A stretch of DNA of 64,000 bases, taken from assembly GCF_003544835.1 (NCBI RefSeq), contig NZ_CP032099.1, forward strand, positions 434,001-498,000. Reading direction: 5' to 3'. A model generated the notes under the pieces. That model did no database searches, was not told where the DNA came from, and saw only the letters and a list, made by a program, of their open reading frames with translations. Source of the stretch: Aliarcobacter skirrowii CCUG 10374 (lineage in GTDB: Bacteria > Campylobacterota > Campylobacteria > Campylobacterales > Arcobacteraceae). A program made the translations under genes and the position numbers. Shown here in pieces: positions 43,143-52,735 of the stretch (position 1 is the first letter of the stretch; each line of letters starts with the position of its first letter).

Positions 43143-45356
43143 ATGCAAAAAAAAGAGATGAATATTGAAGAGATAGCTTTAGCACACTCTTTAACAAAAG
43201 ATGAGTTTGAAAATATAAAAAAAATATTAGGAAGAGAGCCAAACTATGTTGAAATTGGTATCTTCTCTGCAATGTGGAGCGAGCACTGCTCTTATAAATC
43301 AAGTAAAAAATATTTAAGTGGATTTCCAACAAAAGCACCATGGGTTATTCAAGGACCTGGTGAAAATGCTGGAGTAATAGATATTGGTGATGGATACGCT
43401 GCTGTATTTAAAATGGAATCTCACAATCATCCAAGCTTTATTGAGCCTTATCAAGGAGCTGCAACTGGAGTTGGTGGTATTTTAAGAGATGTATTTACAA
43501 TGGGTGCAAGACCAGTTGCAAGTATGAACTCAATTAGATTTGCTTCAATTGAAGGAAATAGTGAAACTGCAAAAAAACATAGATACCTTTTAAAAGGTGT
43601 TGTTGCTGGAATTGGTGGATATGGAAACTGTATGGGAGTTCCAACTATTGGTGGAGAGACAAGTTTTGAAGAGTGTTATGCTGGAAATAATCTAGTAAAT
43701 GCATTTACTTTAGGTCTTGCAAAAACTGATGAGATTTTTTATGGACGAGCTGAGGGAATTGGAAATCCAGTTATTTATGTTGGAAGTAAAACAGGAAGAG
43801 ATGGTCTTGGTGGTGCTGTTATGTCAAGTGCCTCTTTTACAGAAGATAGTGAAAGCAAAAGACCAACTGTTCAAGTTGGAGATCCATTTACTGAAAAACT
43901 ACTTTTAGAGGCTTGTTTAGAACTATTTAAAGCTGATTTAATTGTTGGTATTCAAGATATGGGAGCTGCTGGGCTTACATCATCTTCATTTGAGATGGCT
44001 GGAAGAAGTGGTAGTGGAATGATTATGCACTTAGATAAAGTTCCTGCACGAGAAGAGGGTATGACTCCTTATGATTTTATGCTTTCGGAGTCTCAAGAAA
44101 GAATGCTTATTTGTGCTAAAAAAGGTTGTGAGCAACAAATAATTGATATTTTCCAAAAATGGGAGCTAGATGTTGCTGTTATTGGAGAAGTTACAAATAC
44201 TGGTAACATGGAACTATTTTGGCATGGTGAAAAAGTAGCTGATATTCCAGTTCAACCAGTATCAGAAGAGGCACCAGTTTTAGATAGACCTGTAAGTGAG
44301 CCTGAGTATTTAAAAACTATTGCAAATGTAACTATGGATAAACAAATTTCAAATCAAATTGCTTTTGATGAGTTGTTTAGTGATATGGAAGTTGTAGATA
44401 AATCTTGGATTTACTCTCAATTTGACTCAATGGTTCAAACAAATACTATAAAAGGCCCAGGAAGTTTGGATGGTTCTACAATTAGAATTAAAGAGACTGG
44501 TAAAGCTTTATCTATGAGTGCTGATTGTAACACAAGATTTTGTTATATAAATCCACAATTAGGAGCAGCAGCTGCTGTTATGGAGAGTGGTAGAAATGTT
44601 GCTATGACTGGTGCTGTTCCAAAAGCTATTACAGATTGTCTAAATTTTGGAAATCCTCAAAATCCAGAGGTTATGTGGCAATTTAAAGAGAGTTGTGAAG
44701 GTATTAAAAATGCTTGTAAAGCATTAAACACTCCTGTAATTGGTGGAAATGTATCTTTATACAATGAAACAAATGGAGTTAGTGTTTTCCCAACACCATC
44801 AATTGCAATGGTTGGAGTAAATGAAGATGCACAAAATGTACTTCCTTCAAAACTTCAAGAAAGTGGAAATGTACTATATCTTTTAGGTGATACTTATAGT
44901 GAATTTGGTGGAAGTTTATATCTAAAAAAACTTTATGGAAAAGTTGCTGGAGTTCATCCAAAAGTTGATTTTGAAAAAGAGTTAGCTTTATGGAATACAG
45001 TAATTGAAGCAAACAGAGCAAAACTTTTAAAAAGTGCCAAAGATGTAAATCTTGGTGGAATTGCTATATCTTTAGCAAAAATGGCAGTTGTAGGAAATAT
45101 TGGAGTTGAAGCTAATATATCTTTAAATGATTCTAAAGATATTTTTAGTGAATCATTAAGTAGAGCAATAGTTGAAGTAAATCCAAAAAATTGTGAAGAG
45201 TTTGAAAAATTAGCTTCTAAAAACAGAGTTTCTTATGTAGCTATTGGAAAAACAGGAACAGATAAATTTATTATAAATGATATTTACAAAAATATTAGTG
45301 ATTTAAGTAAAATCTATTTTAATAGATTCAAAGAAGTTATAGAGCAAGATCAATAA
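43143..45356 (+). CDS. purL: Phosphoribosylformylglycinamidine synthase II (PurL)
   Basis: A 737-residue cytoplasmic enzyme for step four of purine synthesis, turning FGAR to FGAM with ATP and ammonia. Landmarks: [11 protein letters not shown] near the N-terminus, [27 protein letters not shown] and the [12 protein letters not shown] repeat. It is the small type that works with separate PurS and PurQ, not seen here. A strong terminator follows, and purH is next on the same strand. Confidence 0.97.
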   Translation: MQKKEMNIEEIALAHSLTKDEFENIKKILGREPNYVEIGIFSAMWSEHCSYKSSKKYLSGFPTKAPWVIQGPGENAGVIDIGDGYAAVFKMESHNHPSFIEPYQGAATGVGGILRDVFTMGARPVASMNSIRFASIEGNSETAKKHRYLLKGVVAGIGGYGNCMGVPTIGGETSFEECYAGNNLVNAFTLGLAKTDEIFYGRAEGIGNPVIYVGSKTGRDGLGGAVMSSASFTEDSESKRPTVQVGDPFTEKLLLEACLELFKADLIVGIQDMGAAGLTSSSFEMAGRSGSGMIMHLDKVPAREEGMTPYDFMLSESQERMLICAKKGCEQQIIDIFQKWELDVAVIGEVTNTGNMELFWHGEKVADIPVQPVSEEAPVLDRPVSEPEYLKTIANVTMDKQISNQIAFDELFSDMEVVDKSWIYSQFDSMVQTNTIKGPGSLDGSTIRIKETGKALSMSADCNTRFCYINPQLGAAAAVMESGRNVAMTGAVPKAITDCLNFGNPQNPEVMWQFKESCEGIKNACKALNTPVIGGNVSLYNETNGVSVFPTPSIAMVGVNEDAQNVLPSKLQESGNVLYLLGDTYSEFGGSLYLKKLYGKVAGVHPKVDFEKELALWNTVIEANRAKLLKSAKDVNLGGIAISLAKMAVVGNIGVEANISLNDSKDIFSESLSRAIVEVNPKNCEEFEKLASKNRVSYVAIGKTGTDKFIINDIYKNISDLSKIYFNRFKEVIEQDQ

Positions 45357-45370
45357 AAAGATTAGTTCTA

Positions 45371-45405
45371 AAAAAGCCAAACCTAAAATAGGTTTGGCTT
45401 TTTTT
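45371..45405 (+). terminator. Intrinsic terminator after purL
   Basis: A 15-base perfect stem, 45371-45385 with 45389-45403, around AAA and ending in a T-tract. Confidence 0.92.
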
Positions 45406-45434
45406 ATTTAAATTAGATTAGAAGAAGGAGTATT

Positions 45435-46967
45435 ATGAGAGCATTAATTAGTGTAAGTGATAAAAGTGGTGTTGTAAATTTTGCAAAAGAGCTTGTAAAA
45501 CTTGGATATGAGATTATTTCAACAGGTGGAACATATAGTAAGTTAAAAGAAGAGGGAATAGCTGTAATTGAAGCAAATGAGGTTACAAAATTTCCAGAGT
45601 GTTTTGAAGGTAGAGTAAAAACTTTAAATCCATATATTCATGGTGGAATTTTACATAGACGAGATAAACAATCTCATCTTGATCAAGCACGTGAGTTAGG
45701 GGTTGAAGGTATTGATTTAGTTTGTGTAAATCTATATCCATTTAAAGCAACAATAGAAAAAACTACTAATTTTGAAGAGATTATTGAAAATATTGATATT
45801 GGTGGACCAGCAATGGTTAGAAGTGCTGCTAAAAACTTTGATAGTGTAATTATTGTAACAGATGTTGCTGATTATGATTTAGTACTAAATAATCTTAAAA
45901 ACAATACAAATACATACGAGTTTAGAAGAGATTTAATGATAAAAGCTTATGAGCACACAGCTTCTTATGACTCTATGATTGCAAACTATATGAATAAGAG
46001 ATTTAACAATGGTTTTGGAGCAAAACAGTTTATTGTTGGAACTAAAGTATTTGATACAAGATATGGAGAGAATCCTCATCAAAAAGGTGCTTTATATGAG
46101 TTTGAATCTCAATTTTCAAATAAATTCAAAGTAATCAAAGGAGAGCCAAGTTTTAATAATATGGGTGATATTAGTGGAGCTGCTAGAATTGCTGCATCTT
46201 TTGGAACAGATAATGCTGTTTGTATAGTTAAGCATGGAAATCCATGTGGATTTGCTATAAAAGATACACTATTAAACTCTTATGTTGAAGCTTTAAAATG
46301 CGACCCAGTTAGTGCATTTGGTGGAGTTGTTGCTGTAAATGGAGTAGTTGATAAAGAGTTAGCAGAAAAAATGAATGAAATTTTCCTTGAAGTTGTTTTT
46401 GCAGCAGATTTCACTGCAGATGCTGTTGAAGTTTTTGAAACTAAAAAAAGAATCAAACTATTCTCACAAGGAACAAAATATTTAGAACTAGCAAATGATA
46501 GTTTTGATTTCAAAAGAGTTGATGGTGGTTTTGTATATCAAGAGGCTGATAAAGTTGCAGATGATGAGGTTAGAAACTCTAAACTTATGTCTTCAAGAGC
46601 TGCAACTCTTCAAGAGATAAAAGATATGGAAATAGCTTACAAAATAGCAAGTTTGACAAAATCAAACTGTGTTGTGTATGTTAAAAACTCTGCAATGGTT
46701 GCTGTTGGAATGGGAATGACAAGCAGAGTTGATGCAAGCAAAGCAGCACTTAGAAAAGCTAGTGATATGGGATTAGATGTAAATGGAGCAGTACTAGCAT
46801 CTGAAGCATTTTTCCCATTTAGAGATAGTATTGATGAGGCACAAAAAGCTGGTGTTAAATGTGTAATTGAGCCAGGGGGAAGTATTAGAGATGACGAGAT
46901 TATAGAGGCTGCAAATGAGTATGGTATGGCTCTATATTTCTCAGGAATTAGACACTTTTTACACTAA
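45435..46967 (+). CDS. purH: Bifunctional AICAR transformylase / IMP cyclohydrolase (PurH)
   Basis: A 510-residue enzyme for the last two steps to IMP. The N-terminal cyclohydrolase has [24 protein letters not shown] and GGILHRRD; the C-terminal transformylase has [10 protein letters not shown] with the catalytic Lys-His, and ends FSGIRHFLH, the usual terminus. AGAAGGAG precedes the ATG. No purine riboswitch is visible. Confidence 0.97.
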   Translation: MRALISVSDKSGVVNFAKELVKLGYEIISTGGTYSKLKEEGIAVIEANEVTKFPECFEGRVKTLNPYIHGGILHRRDKQSHLDQARELGVEGIDLVCVNLYPFKATIEKTTNFEEIIENIDIGGPAMVRSAAKNFDSVIIVTDVADYDLVLNNLKNNTNTYEFRRDLMIKAYEHTASYDSMIANYMNKRFNNGFGAKQFIVGTKVFDTRYGENPHQKGALYEFESQFSNKFKVIKGEPSFNNMGDISGAARIAASFGTDNAVCIVKHGNPCGFAIKDTLLNSYVEALKCDPVSAFGGVVAVNGVVDKELAEKMNEIFLEVVFAADFTADAVEVFETKKRIKLFSQGTKYLELANDSFDFKRVDGGFVYQEADKVADDEVRNSKLMSSRAATLQEIKDMEIAYKIASLTKSNCVVYVKNSAMVAVGMGMTSRVDASKAALRKASDMGLDVNGAVLASEAFFPFRDSIDEAQKAGVKCVIEPGGSIRDDEIIEAANEYGMALYFSGIRHFLH

Positions 46968-46993
46968 AATCTATACCAATTTTGGTATAGATT
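46968..46993 (+). terminator. Weak hairpin after purH
   Basis: AATCTATACCA pairs with TGGTATAGATT (11 pairs, ATTT loop) directly after the purH stop, but A-rich rather than T-rich sequence follows, so termination is doubtful. Confidence 0.45.
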
Positions 46994-47009
46994 AAAAATG
47001 AGGTATATT

Positions 47010-48929
47010 TTGAAAAATTTTAGTTTTTTTATATTTTTAATAACACTTCTTCATACAACTCTTTTTTCAAAAGATTTAACAAAAGTTAAATTACAACTAG
47101 CGTGGTTTAATCAGTTTCAATATGCTGGATATTATGTTGCAAAAGAGAAAGGGTTTTATGAAGAAGTTGGATTAGATGTTGAAATTTTACCATTTTCATT
47201 TGATAAAAATATTGTAAAAAGTGTAAATGATGAGAGAATAGAGTTTGCAATAGGTAGAGAAAACCTTATTTTAGATAAATCAAACTATGAAAATATTGTT
47301 GTATTAATGGCACTTTTTCAAGCCTCACCTATTCAAATAATTGCTAAAAAAAGTTCAAATATAAAATCTTTAGAAGATTTTAAAAATAGAAAACTAATGA
47401 TAACAAGTGATGACTCTATTGAGGTCTCTTTTAAAGCTATGTTAACTTCAAGAAAAATTGATATAAAAAATATAAAGTTAATTCCTCACTCTCATAATAT
47501 TCAAGATTTAATAGATGATAAAGTTGATTTAATGACGGCATATAGTTCAAAATCTCCATATTGGTTAAATCAACATGGTATAGAGTACATAACTTTTGCT
47601 CCTAGAGATTATGGATTTGATATGTATAGTGATTTTTTATATACAAATAAAAGCATGATAGATTTTAAACCAGATATTGCATTAAAATTTAGAAATGCTA
47701 GTTTAAAAGGTTGGGAAGAGGCATTTAATAATATCGAAGAGACAGCCAGACTTATATTTACAAAGTATAATACTCAAGATTTAAGATTAGAAGAGTTGAT
47801 TTTTGAGGCAAATGAGTTAAAAAAATTGGCATATTTAAATAATAATATTTTGGGAGATATAAAAGAGGAAAAAGTACAAAGAATATATGATTTATACAAT
47901 ATTATGGGATTTATTCAAAAAGAGTTTAAAGTAGAAGAGTTTATTGCTTTTAAAAATAGTAATAAACTAAATGAGTGGTTTATTTTAAATTTTGGTGACT
48001 ATTATAATTTATCATCTCTTTTTAAATTTTTATTTATTGTTTCTATAATATTTTTTGTAATTTTTTATAGACAATATCTTCTAAAAAATGCAAATAAAAG
48101 ATTAAAAAGTTTAGTTAAACTAAAAACAAAAAGATTGCATGATGTAAATAAAAAGTTAGCAAATAAAATAAAAAAAGAGTTAGAGATAAATTTAGAAAAA
48201 GATAGAATTCTAGCTCAACAGCAAAAGATGATCTCTATGGGTCAAATGATAGAGAATATCGCTCATCAATGGAGACAACCACTATCTATAATTAGTACAA
48301 GAGCAAGTACTTTGAAGCTCAAAAATGATTTAAATATGCTAGAGAATAAAGAGCTAAATGAGGCTTTAGAACAGATTGTTAGTACTTCTAACTATCTATC
48401 TCAAACAATTGATGACTTTAGATATTTTTTTAAACCACAAAAAGAGAAGGCAATTTTTTCTTTGAGTTTGGCTATACAAAAAAGTATTGAGCTTACAAAA
48501 TTAAGCTTAGAACAAAATGATATAAAAGTGATATTTAAAGAGCGAGAAATCAATATTTATGGTTATGAAACAGAGCTTATTCAAGTTTTCATAAATGCAA
48601 TAAATAATTCAAAAGATGCTTTTTTTGAAAAAGATATTAAAGATAAATTGATATTAATAAATCTAAAAATTATAAAAGATAGAGTGCATATTGAATTTTT
48701 AGATAATGCTTTAGGTGTTCCTGAAATGATAATAAATAAGATATTTGAACCATATTTTACAACTAAACATCAATACAATGGGACAGGAATAGGGCTTTAT
48801 ATGTCAAGCGAAATTATTACAAAACATATGAAAGGTAGTATATTTATGGTAAATTGTGATTTTACATATGAACAACAACTTTATAAAGGAGCAAAACTTA
48901 CAATTGTTTTGGATATTGCAAAAAGATGA
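47010..48929 (+). CDS. Sensor histidine kinase with NMT1/THI5-like periplasmic domain
   Basis: About 639 residues: signal/anchor, a solute-binding NMT1-like domain (LQLAWFNQFQYAGYYVAKEKGFY), one membrane helix (about 337-353), a coil, a dimerisation domain with the phospho-accepting His in ENIAHQWRQP, and an ATPase domain with NAINNSKDA and GTGIGLYMSS. NMT1-like domains commonly bind pyrimidine (thiamine-precursor) or related ligands, so a metabolite sensor is likely. TTG 47010 is chosen over ATG 46998 because TGAGG lies six bases before it. No response regulator is adjacent. Overlaps bioA by four bases. Confidence 0.82.
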   Translation: MKNFSFFIFLITLLHTTLFSKDLTKVKLQLAWFNQFQYAGYYVAKEKGFYEEVGLDVEILPFSFDKNIVKSVNDERIEFAIGRENLILDKSNYENIVVLMALFQASPIQIIAKKSSNIKSLEDFKNRKLMITSDDSIEVSFKAMLTSRKIDIKNIKLIPHSHNIQDLIDDKVDLMTAYSSKSPYWLNQHGIEYITFAPRDYGFDMYSDFLYTNKSMIDFKPDIALKFRNASLKGWEEAFNNIEETARLIFTKYNTQDLRLEELIFEANELKKLAYLNNNILGDIKEEKVQRIYDLYNIMGFIQKEFKVEEFIAFKNSNKLNEWFILNFGDYYNLSSLFKFLFIVSIIFFVIFYRQYLLKNANKRLKSLVKLKTKRLHDVNKKLANKIKKELEINLEKDRILAQQQKMISMGQMIENIAHQWRQPLSIISTRASTLKLKNDLNMLENKELNEALEQIVSTSNYLSQTIDDFRYFFKPQKEKAIFSLSLAIQKSIELTKLSLEQNDIKVIFKEREINIYGYETELIQVFINAINNSKDAFFEKDIKDKLILINLKIIKDRVHIEFLDNALGVPEMIINKIFEPYFTTKHQYNGTGIGLYMSSEIITKHMKGSIFMVNCDFTYEQQLYKGAKLTIVLDIAKR

Positions 48930-50203
48930 AAACTAATTTAGAAATAGATAAAAATCACATTTGGCATCCATATAACTCTTTACCATCAAAAACTCCTATT
49001 TGGGCTGTTAAAAAGACAAAAAACTGTAAGATTTTTTTAGAAGATGGAAGAGTTTTAGTTGATGCAATGAGCTCTTGGTGGAGTGCAATTCATGGTTATA
49101 ATAACAAAAAAATATATAAAGCTTTAAAAAAACAGGCAAAAATTATGCCTCATATTATGTTTGGTGGATTAACTCACGAACCAGCAACTACTTTAGCACA
49201 AAAATTAGTTGAACTTACAGGTTTTAACTCTGTTTTTCTTTGTGATAGTGGAAGTGTTTGTGTTGAGGTCGCTTTAAAAACAGCTATTTTATATCAAAAA
49301 GCAAAAGGTAAAGATAGATATAAGTTTTTAGCTCTTGAAAATTCATATCATGGAGATACATTAGGAGCAATGAGTGTTTGTGATCCAAAAAACTCTATGC
49401 ACTCTTTATATGGAGATTATCTAAGTTCTAATATTTTTGCATCATCTCCAGCTTTAGGTTTTGAATCAGATTTTAGTGAAGCTTTAAAAGATTTAGAAGA
49501 TAAATTAGAAAAACATAAAGATGAATTAGCTGCTTTTATAGTCGAACCAGTTGTTCAAGGAGCTGGTGGAATGAGAATTTATAATCCAAAATATCTTGAA
49601 GAGGCAAAAAAACTTTGTGAAAAATATGATATTTTATTGATTTTTGATGAGATAGCAACAGGTTTTGGGCATACAGGAGAGATGTTTGCATTTAATCATA
49701 CAAATATAAAACCAGATATTTTAACTATTGGAAAAGGTCTTACAGGTGGAACTTTAACAATGGCTGCTATGCTTACAAGTAAAACTATAAGTGATACAAT
49801 CTCTTCAAGCTCTATTGGTGTATTAATGCATGGACCAACATTTATGGCAAATCCACTTGCATGCAGTGTCGCAAGTGCTAGTATTGATGAACTTTTAAAC
49901 TCACCTTGGAAAAAAAGAGTAGAAAAAATAGAGAAGCATTTTAAAAAAGAGTTGAATGTATTAAAAGATAGTTCTATAGTTTATGATGTAAGAGTTATTG
50001 GCTCTATTGCTGTTATTGAGCTAAAAAGTAGTGAATATGCTTCAATTTTACAAGATTTTTGTGTTCAAAATGGTGTTTGGCTTCGTCCTTTTGGAAAACT
50101 TTTTTACTCAATTATTTCTTATACAATTACAAAAAAAGAGTTATTTAAAATAACTAATACTATGATTGATGCTATAAAATATTTAGAGATAAAAAATAGA
50201 TAG
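48926..50203 (+). CDS. bioA: Adenosylmethionine-8-amino-7-oxononanoate aminotransferase (BioA)
   Basis: A 425-residue PLP enzyme making 7,8-diaminopelargonate in biotin synthesis. The start HIWHPYNSL, DAMSSWWSAIHGY, NSYHGDTLGAMSVCD and the cofactor-binding IFDEIATGFGHTG and TIGKGLTGG (Lys) are all BioA-like. ATGA overlaps the kinase stop, so the two are coupled. No other bio gene is nearby; birA is 13 kb away. Confidence 0.95.
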   Translation: MKTNLEIDKNHIWHPYNSLPSKTPIWAVKKTKNCKIFLEDGRVLVDAMSSWWSAIHGYNNKKIYKALKKQAKIMPHIMFGGLTHEPATTLAQKLVELTGFNSVFLCDSGSVCVEVALKTAILYQKAKGKDRYKFLALENSYHGDTLGAMSVCDPKNSMHSLYGDYLSSNIFASSPALGFESDFSEALKDLEDKLEKHKDELAAFIVEPVVQGAGGMRIYNPKYLEEAKKLCEKYDILLIFDEIATGFGHTGEMFAFNHTNIKPDILTIGKGLTGGTLTMAAMLTSKTISDTISSSSIGVLMHGPTFMANPLACSVASASIDELLNSPWKKRVEKIEKHFKKELNVLKDSSIVYDVRVIGSIAVIELKSSEYASILQDFCVQNGVWLRPFGKLFYSIISYTITKKELFKITNTMIDAIKYLEIKNR

Positions 50204-50220
50204 GTTTAAGGAGGTTTGAA

Positions 50221-50436
50221 ATGCCAGTTATAAATATTAAAATGACACATGAAGATGGTGGAGCTACAAAAGAGCAAAAAGAGAGATTAATAGAGGGAAT
50301 CACAAAACTATTTGCAGATACTTTTGATGGAAGAGGTGCAAAAAGTGCAGTTGTAATTATTGAAGAGGTATCTTGTGATAATTATGGAATTGGTGGAAAA
50401 AGTATCACTAATATTAGAAAAAACTCTAGTAAGTAA
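50221..50436 (+). CDS. 4-oxalocrotonate tautomerase family protein
   Basis: A 71-residue tautomerase. Met 1 is followed by the catalytic Pro 2 after processing, and the fold reads PVINIKMTHEDG, KEQKERLIEGITKLFADTF, then VVIIEEVSCDNYGIGGKS. Such small hexameric enzymes shift enol/keto double bonds; the substrate here is unknown. AAGGAGG precedes the ATG. Confidence 0.88.
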   Translation: MPVINIKMTHEDGGATKEQKERLIEGITKLFADTFDGRGAKSAVVIIEEVSCDNYGIGGKSITNIRKNSSK

Positions 50437-50455
50437 GCAAAATATTTGCTTACTT
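50431..50455. terminator. Bidirectional terminator, tautomerase / DsrE-like
   Basis: AAGTAAGCAAA pairs with TTTGCTTACTT across ATA. The tautomerase TAA is in the left arm; the stop of the convergent gene begins on the last base of the right arm. Confidence 0.75.
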
Positions 50456-50796
50456 TATACAGTTAAAACGCAATAACTCTCATCTTTTAGAGCATTTGTT
50501 AAAAGCTCACCTGTGTGAGTTATCTCAATTCCTAGTGTTTCTAGCTCCTCTGTCGCCCCATAATCCTCAACACAAACAATACAAGCACTCATTTTTACAC
50601 CTGTACTTAAGATATATTTTAGTTTCTCTTGAATAAAAGTATCTTTTACAAGTAAAATTGATGGACCCCAAAGCATTAAATGAGCAGTTTTGAAATAATT
50701 TCGCTCTAAAACTACACTTGAGTATAAAAGTGGAAAATTAGTTGCAACTTCAATATCTGCATTTGACCATACTATTAGTAGGTTCTCTTTTTGCAT
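50455..50796 (-). CDS. DsrE-like cytoplasmic protein
   Basis: A 113-residue alpha/beta protein without a signal peptide. It resembles the DsrE/DsrF superfamily: LLIVWSNADIEVATNF, HLMLWGPSILLVK, and a CIVCVEDYG segment (Cys 72 and 75) at the place of the sulfur-carrying Cys. Likely a sulfur-relay or redox protein. AAGGAGAAGG lies before its ATG, a strong ribosome binding site. It is transcribed away from msrB. Confidence 0.7.
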   Translation of the reverse strand: MQKENLLIVWSNADIEVATNFPLLYSSVVLERNYFKTAHLMLWGPSILLVKDTFIQEKLKYILSTGVKMSACIVCVEDYGATEELETLGIEITHTGELLTNALKDESYCVLTV

Positions 50797-50873
50797 TTTA
50801 CCTTCTCCTTAAATTGATAAAGTTATAATATTTTTTTAAATAAATATAATACTATTTAAAAGGAAAATAATAG

Positions 50874-51233
50874 ATGAAATATAATCAATTAAATGATGAA
50901 GAGAGATATGTAATAGAACAAAAAGGAACAGAGTATCCTTTTAGTGGAGTTTACAACGATTTTTATGAAGATGGAGTATATCTATGTAAAAAGTGTGATG
51001 CACAACTTTATAGAAGCGAAGATAAATTTAAATCATCTTGTGGTTGGCCAAGTTTTGATGATGAGGTAGAAGGCGCTATAAAAAGAGTTTTAGATGCCGA
51101 TGGAAGAAGGGTTGAGATTATTTGTGCATCTTGTGGTGGACATTTAGGACATGTTTTTGAAAACGAAGGATTTACTTCAAAAAATATTAGACACTGTGTT
51201 AATTCTTTGTCACTAAAATTTATTAAAAAATAG
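50874..51233 (+). CDS. msrB: Peptide-methionine (R)-S-oxide reductase MsrB
   Basis: A 119-residue enzyme that repairs Met-R-sulfoxide. Two CxxC zinc sites (CKKCD and CASCG), the [16 protein letters not shown] region and the catalytic RHCVNSLSL are all in place; Cys, not Sec, is used. AAAGGA lies before the ATG. It leads a three-gene group with DUF2798 and msrA. Confidence 0.95.
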   Translation: MKYNQLNDEERYVIEQKGTEYPFSGVYNDFYEDGVYLCKKCDAQLYRSEDKFKSSCGWPSFDDEVEGAIKRVLDADGRRVEIICASCGGHLGHVFENEGFTSKNIRHCVNSLSLKFIKK

Positions 51234-51249
51234 AATATAAGGATTTTTA

Positions 51250-51477
51250 ATGATAGATAAAAAATATGATAAATATATATTTGCTTTAATTATGGGAACT
51301 GTAATGAGCTTCATTATGAGCTTTGTTATTACATTTATAAATTTAGGATTAGTAGATGGGTTTTTTTATAGATGGATGGAAGCTTTTTTTAAAGCTGCAA
51401 TTTGTGCAATTCCTATTATAGTTTTTGTTGCTCCAAATGTAAGAAGAGTTGTAAATATTATTGTAAAACAAGATTAA
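51250..51477 (+). CDS. DUF2798 family two-span membrane protein
   Basis: A 75-residue membrane protein with two hydrophobic helices (about 10-30 and 42-62). FALIMGTVMSFIMSFVITFINLG and the WMEAFFKAAICAIPIIVFVAP segment match DUF2798, whose function is unknown. It sits between msrB and msrA with gaps of 16 and 12 bases, so all three share a transcript. Confidence 0.8.
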   Translation: MIDKKYDKYIFALIMGTVMSFIMSFVITFINLGLVDGFFYRWMEAFFKAAICAIPIIVFVAPNVRRVVNIIVKQD

Positions 51478-51489
51478 AAAGGATTTAGT

Positions 51490-51975
51490 ATGAAAGAATC
51501 AAAAGCATATTTTGCAGGCGGCTGTTTTTGGGGAGTAGAGTACTATTTCCAAAAACAAAATGGTGTGAAAAGTGTAGTTTCTGGTTATATGGGAGGATTT
51601 GTAGATAATCCAACATATGAGATTGTTTCAAGTGGATTTAGTGGTCATTTAGAAACTGTTGAGCTTATTTATGATGAGAGTGTTGTTGATTTTGAAACTT
51701 TAGCAAAGCTATTTTTTGAAATACATGATTTTACTCAAACAAATGGTCAAGGTCCAGATATAGGTTCTCAATATCTTTCGGCGATATTTTATTGCAATGA
51801 AGAACAAAAAAGAATATCACAAAATTTGATAGCTACTTTACAAAAAAAAGGGTACAAAGTAACAACCACTTTATACCCTGAAGTAACTTTTTATAAAGCT
51901 GAAAATTATCATCAAAATTACTATAATAAAACAGGAAAACTCCCTTATTGTCACGCTTATAAGAAAGTTTTTTAG
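51490..51975 (+). CDS. msrA: Peptide-methionine (S)-S-oxide reductase MsrA
   Basis: A 161-residue enzyme repairing Met-S-sulfoxide. The active-site AGGCFWGVEYYF holds the reactive Cys near residue 12, and GYMGGFVDNPTYEIVSSGFSGH plus FFEIHDFTQTNGQGPDIGSQYLS follow. AAAAGGA precedes the ATG. Its last four bases overlap the convergent gene; no hairpin terminator is present at this junction. Confidence 0.95.
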   Translation: MKESKAYFAGGCFWGVEYYFQKQNGVKSVVSGYMGGFVDNPTYEIVSSGFSGHLETVELIYDESVVDFETLAKLFFEIHDFTQTNGQGPDIGSQYLSAIFYCNEEQKRISQNLIATLQKKGYKVTTTLYPEVTFYKAENYHQNYYNKTGKLPYCHAYKKVF

Positions 51976-52313
51976 TTACTAACACCTAAGATATAGTAGA
52001 TTGGTTTTTTATCCAATCTCTCTATATCTACATTATATTTTTTTGCCCACTTCCAAACTACATCGTGAAACTCTTCTAAAATCTCGTTTGAATCAGCTTC
52101 ATCACATTTTATTTTAAAATAGTCAGTTTTATTTGATAACCCAACATAAGCATTTAGTTTTTTTAATTGGTCATTTAAAGTTAAAATATGTTTTGCAAAT
52201 TTTTCATAACCTTTTGTAACATCAATTGCTTTTTGAGCCTGTTTTAAAGCCCCTTCATTATTTGAGTATCCAAGTTGTGATAATATAACTTCAGCTGTTA
52301 CGTCTAGTTGCAT
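51972..52313 (-). CDS. Unknown small protein
   Basis: I do not recognise a family. The 113-residue product is soluble, mostly helical, with no signal peptide. Notable features are an N-terminal LDVTAEVILSQLGYSNNEGALKQAQ stretch and FHDVVWKWAKKYNVDIERL near the C-terminus. AAGGAT lies about 8 bases before its ATG. It ends inside the last four bases of msrA and diverges from the next gene. Confidence 0.7.
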   Translation of the reverse strand: MQLDVTAEVILSQLGYSNNEGALKQAQKAIDVTKGYEKFAKHILTLNDQLKKLNAYVGLSNKTDYFKIKCDEADSNEILEEFHDVVWKWAKKYNVDIERLDKKPIYYILGVSN

Positions 52314-52383
52314 AGAGATCCTTTTTATTGAAATTTTTATATACTAGCAAAACAATTTAAAATATTAATTTAAAGGATGCTTA

Positions 52384-52698
52384 ATGTCAGTTTTAATGAG
52401 TTTAGCAATGTTTCCAACAAACACAGTTGGAAGTAAAAGTAAAGAGGTTTCAGAAGTTTTAAATATAATAAAAAATAGTGGATTAAAATATCAATTAACA
52501 TCAATGAATACAATAGTTGAAGCAAAAACATTAAAAGAGCTTTTAGATTTGGTAAATCTTTGTTATTTAAAACTTGAAGAGTTAGGATGTAGTAGAGTTT
52601 ATGCGACTCTTAATTTTGATATAAGAAGTAGTGGAGAAAATAGAATAGAGAGTAAAATAAAATCGGTAGAGAAGCATATAGGGGAAGTTTCTAAATAG
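52384..52698 (+). CDS. Thiamine-binding (MTH1187/YkoF) family protein
   Basis: A 104-residue protein with the DUF77 signature: MSVLMSLAMFPTNTVGSK, VLNIIKNSGLKYQLTSMNTIVEA and RVYATLNFDIRSSGENRIESKIKSVEK. Family members bind thiamine or hydroxymethylpyrimidine without catalysis. AAAGGA precedes the ATG. It lies about 3 kb from a kinase whose sensor domain may bind a related ligand, which is suggestive but no more. Confidence 0.85.
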   Translation: MSVLMSLAMFPTNTVGSKSKEVSEVLNIIKNSGLKYQLTSMNTIVEAKTLKELLDLVNLCYLKLEELGCSRVYATLNFDIRSSGENRIESKIKSVEKHIGEVSK

Positions 52699-52735
52699 TT
52701 TTAGTATAATAAAAAAATTTTAAAAAGGGGAAATT

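Noticed and set aside
46998-47009. Kinase start at ATG 46998
   Set aside because: It lies in a hairpin-flanking A-run with no ribosome binding site, while TTG 47010 has TGAGG six bases upstream and gives a clean signal peptide.
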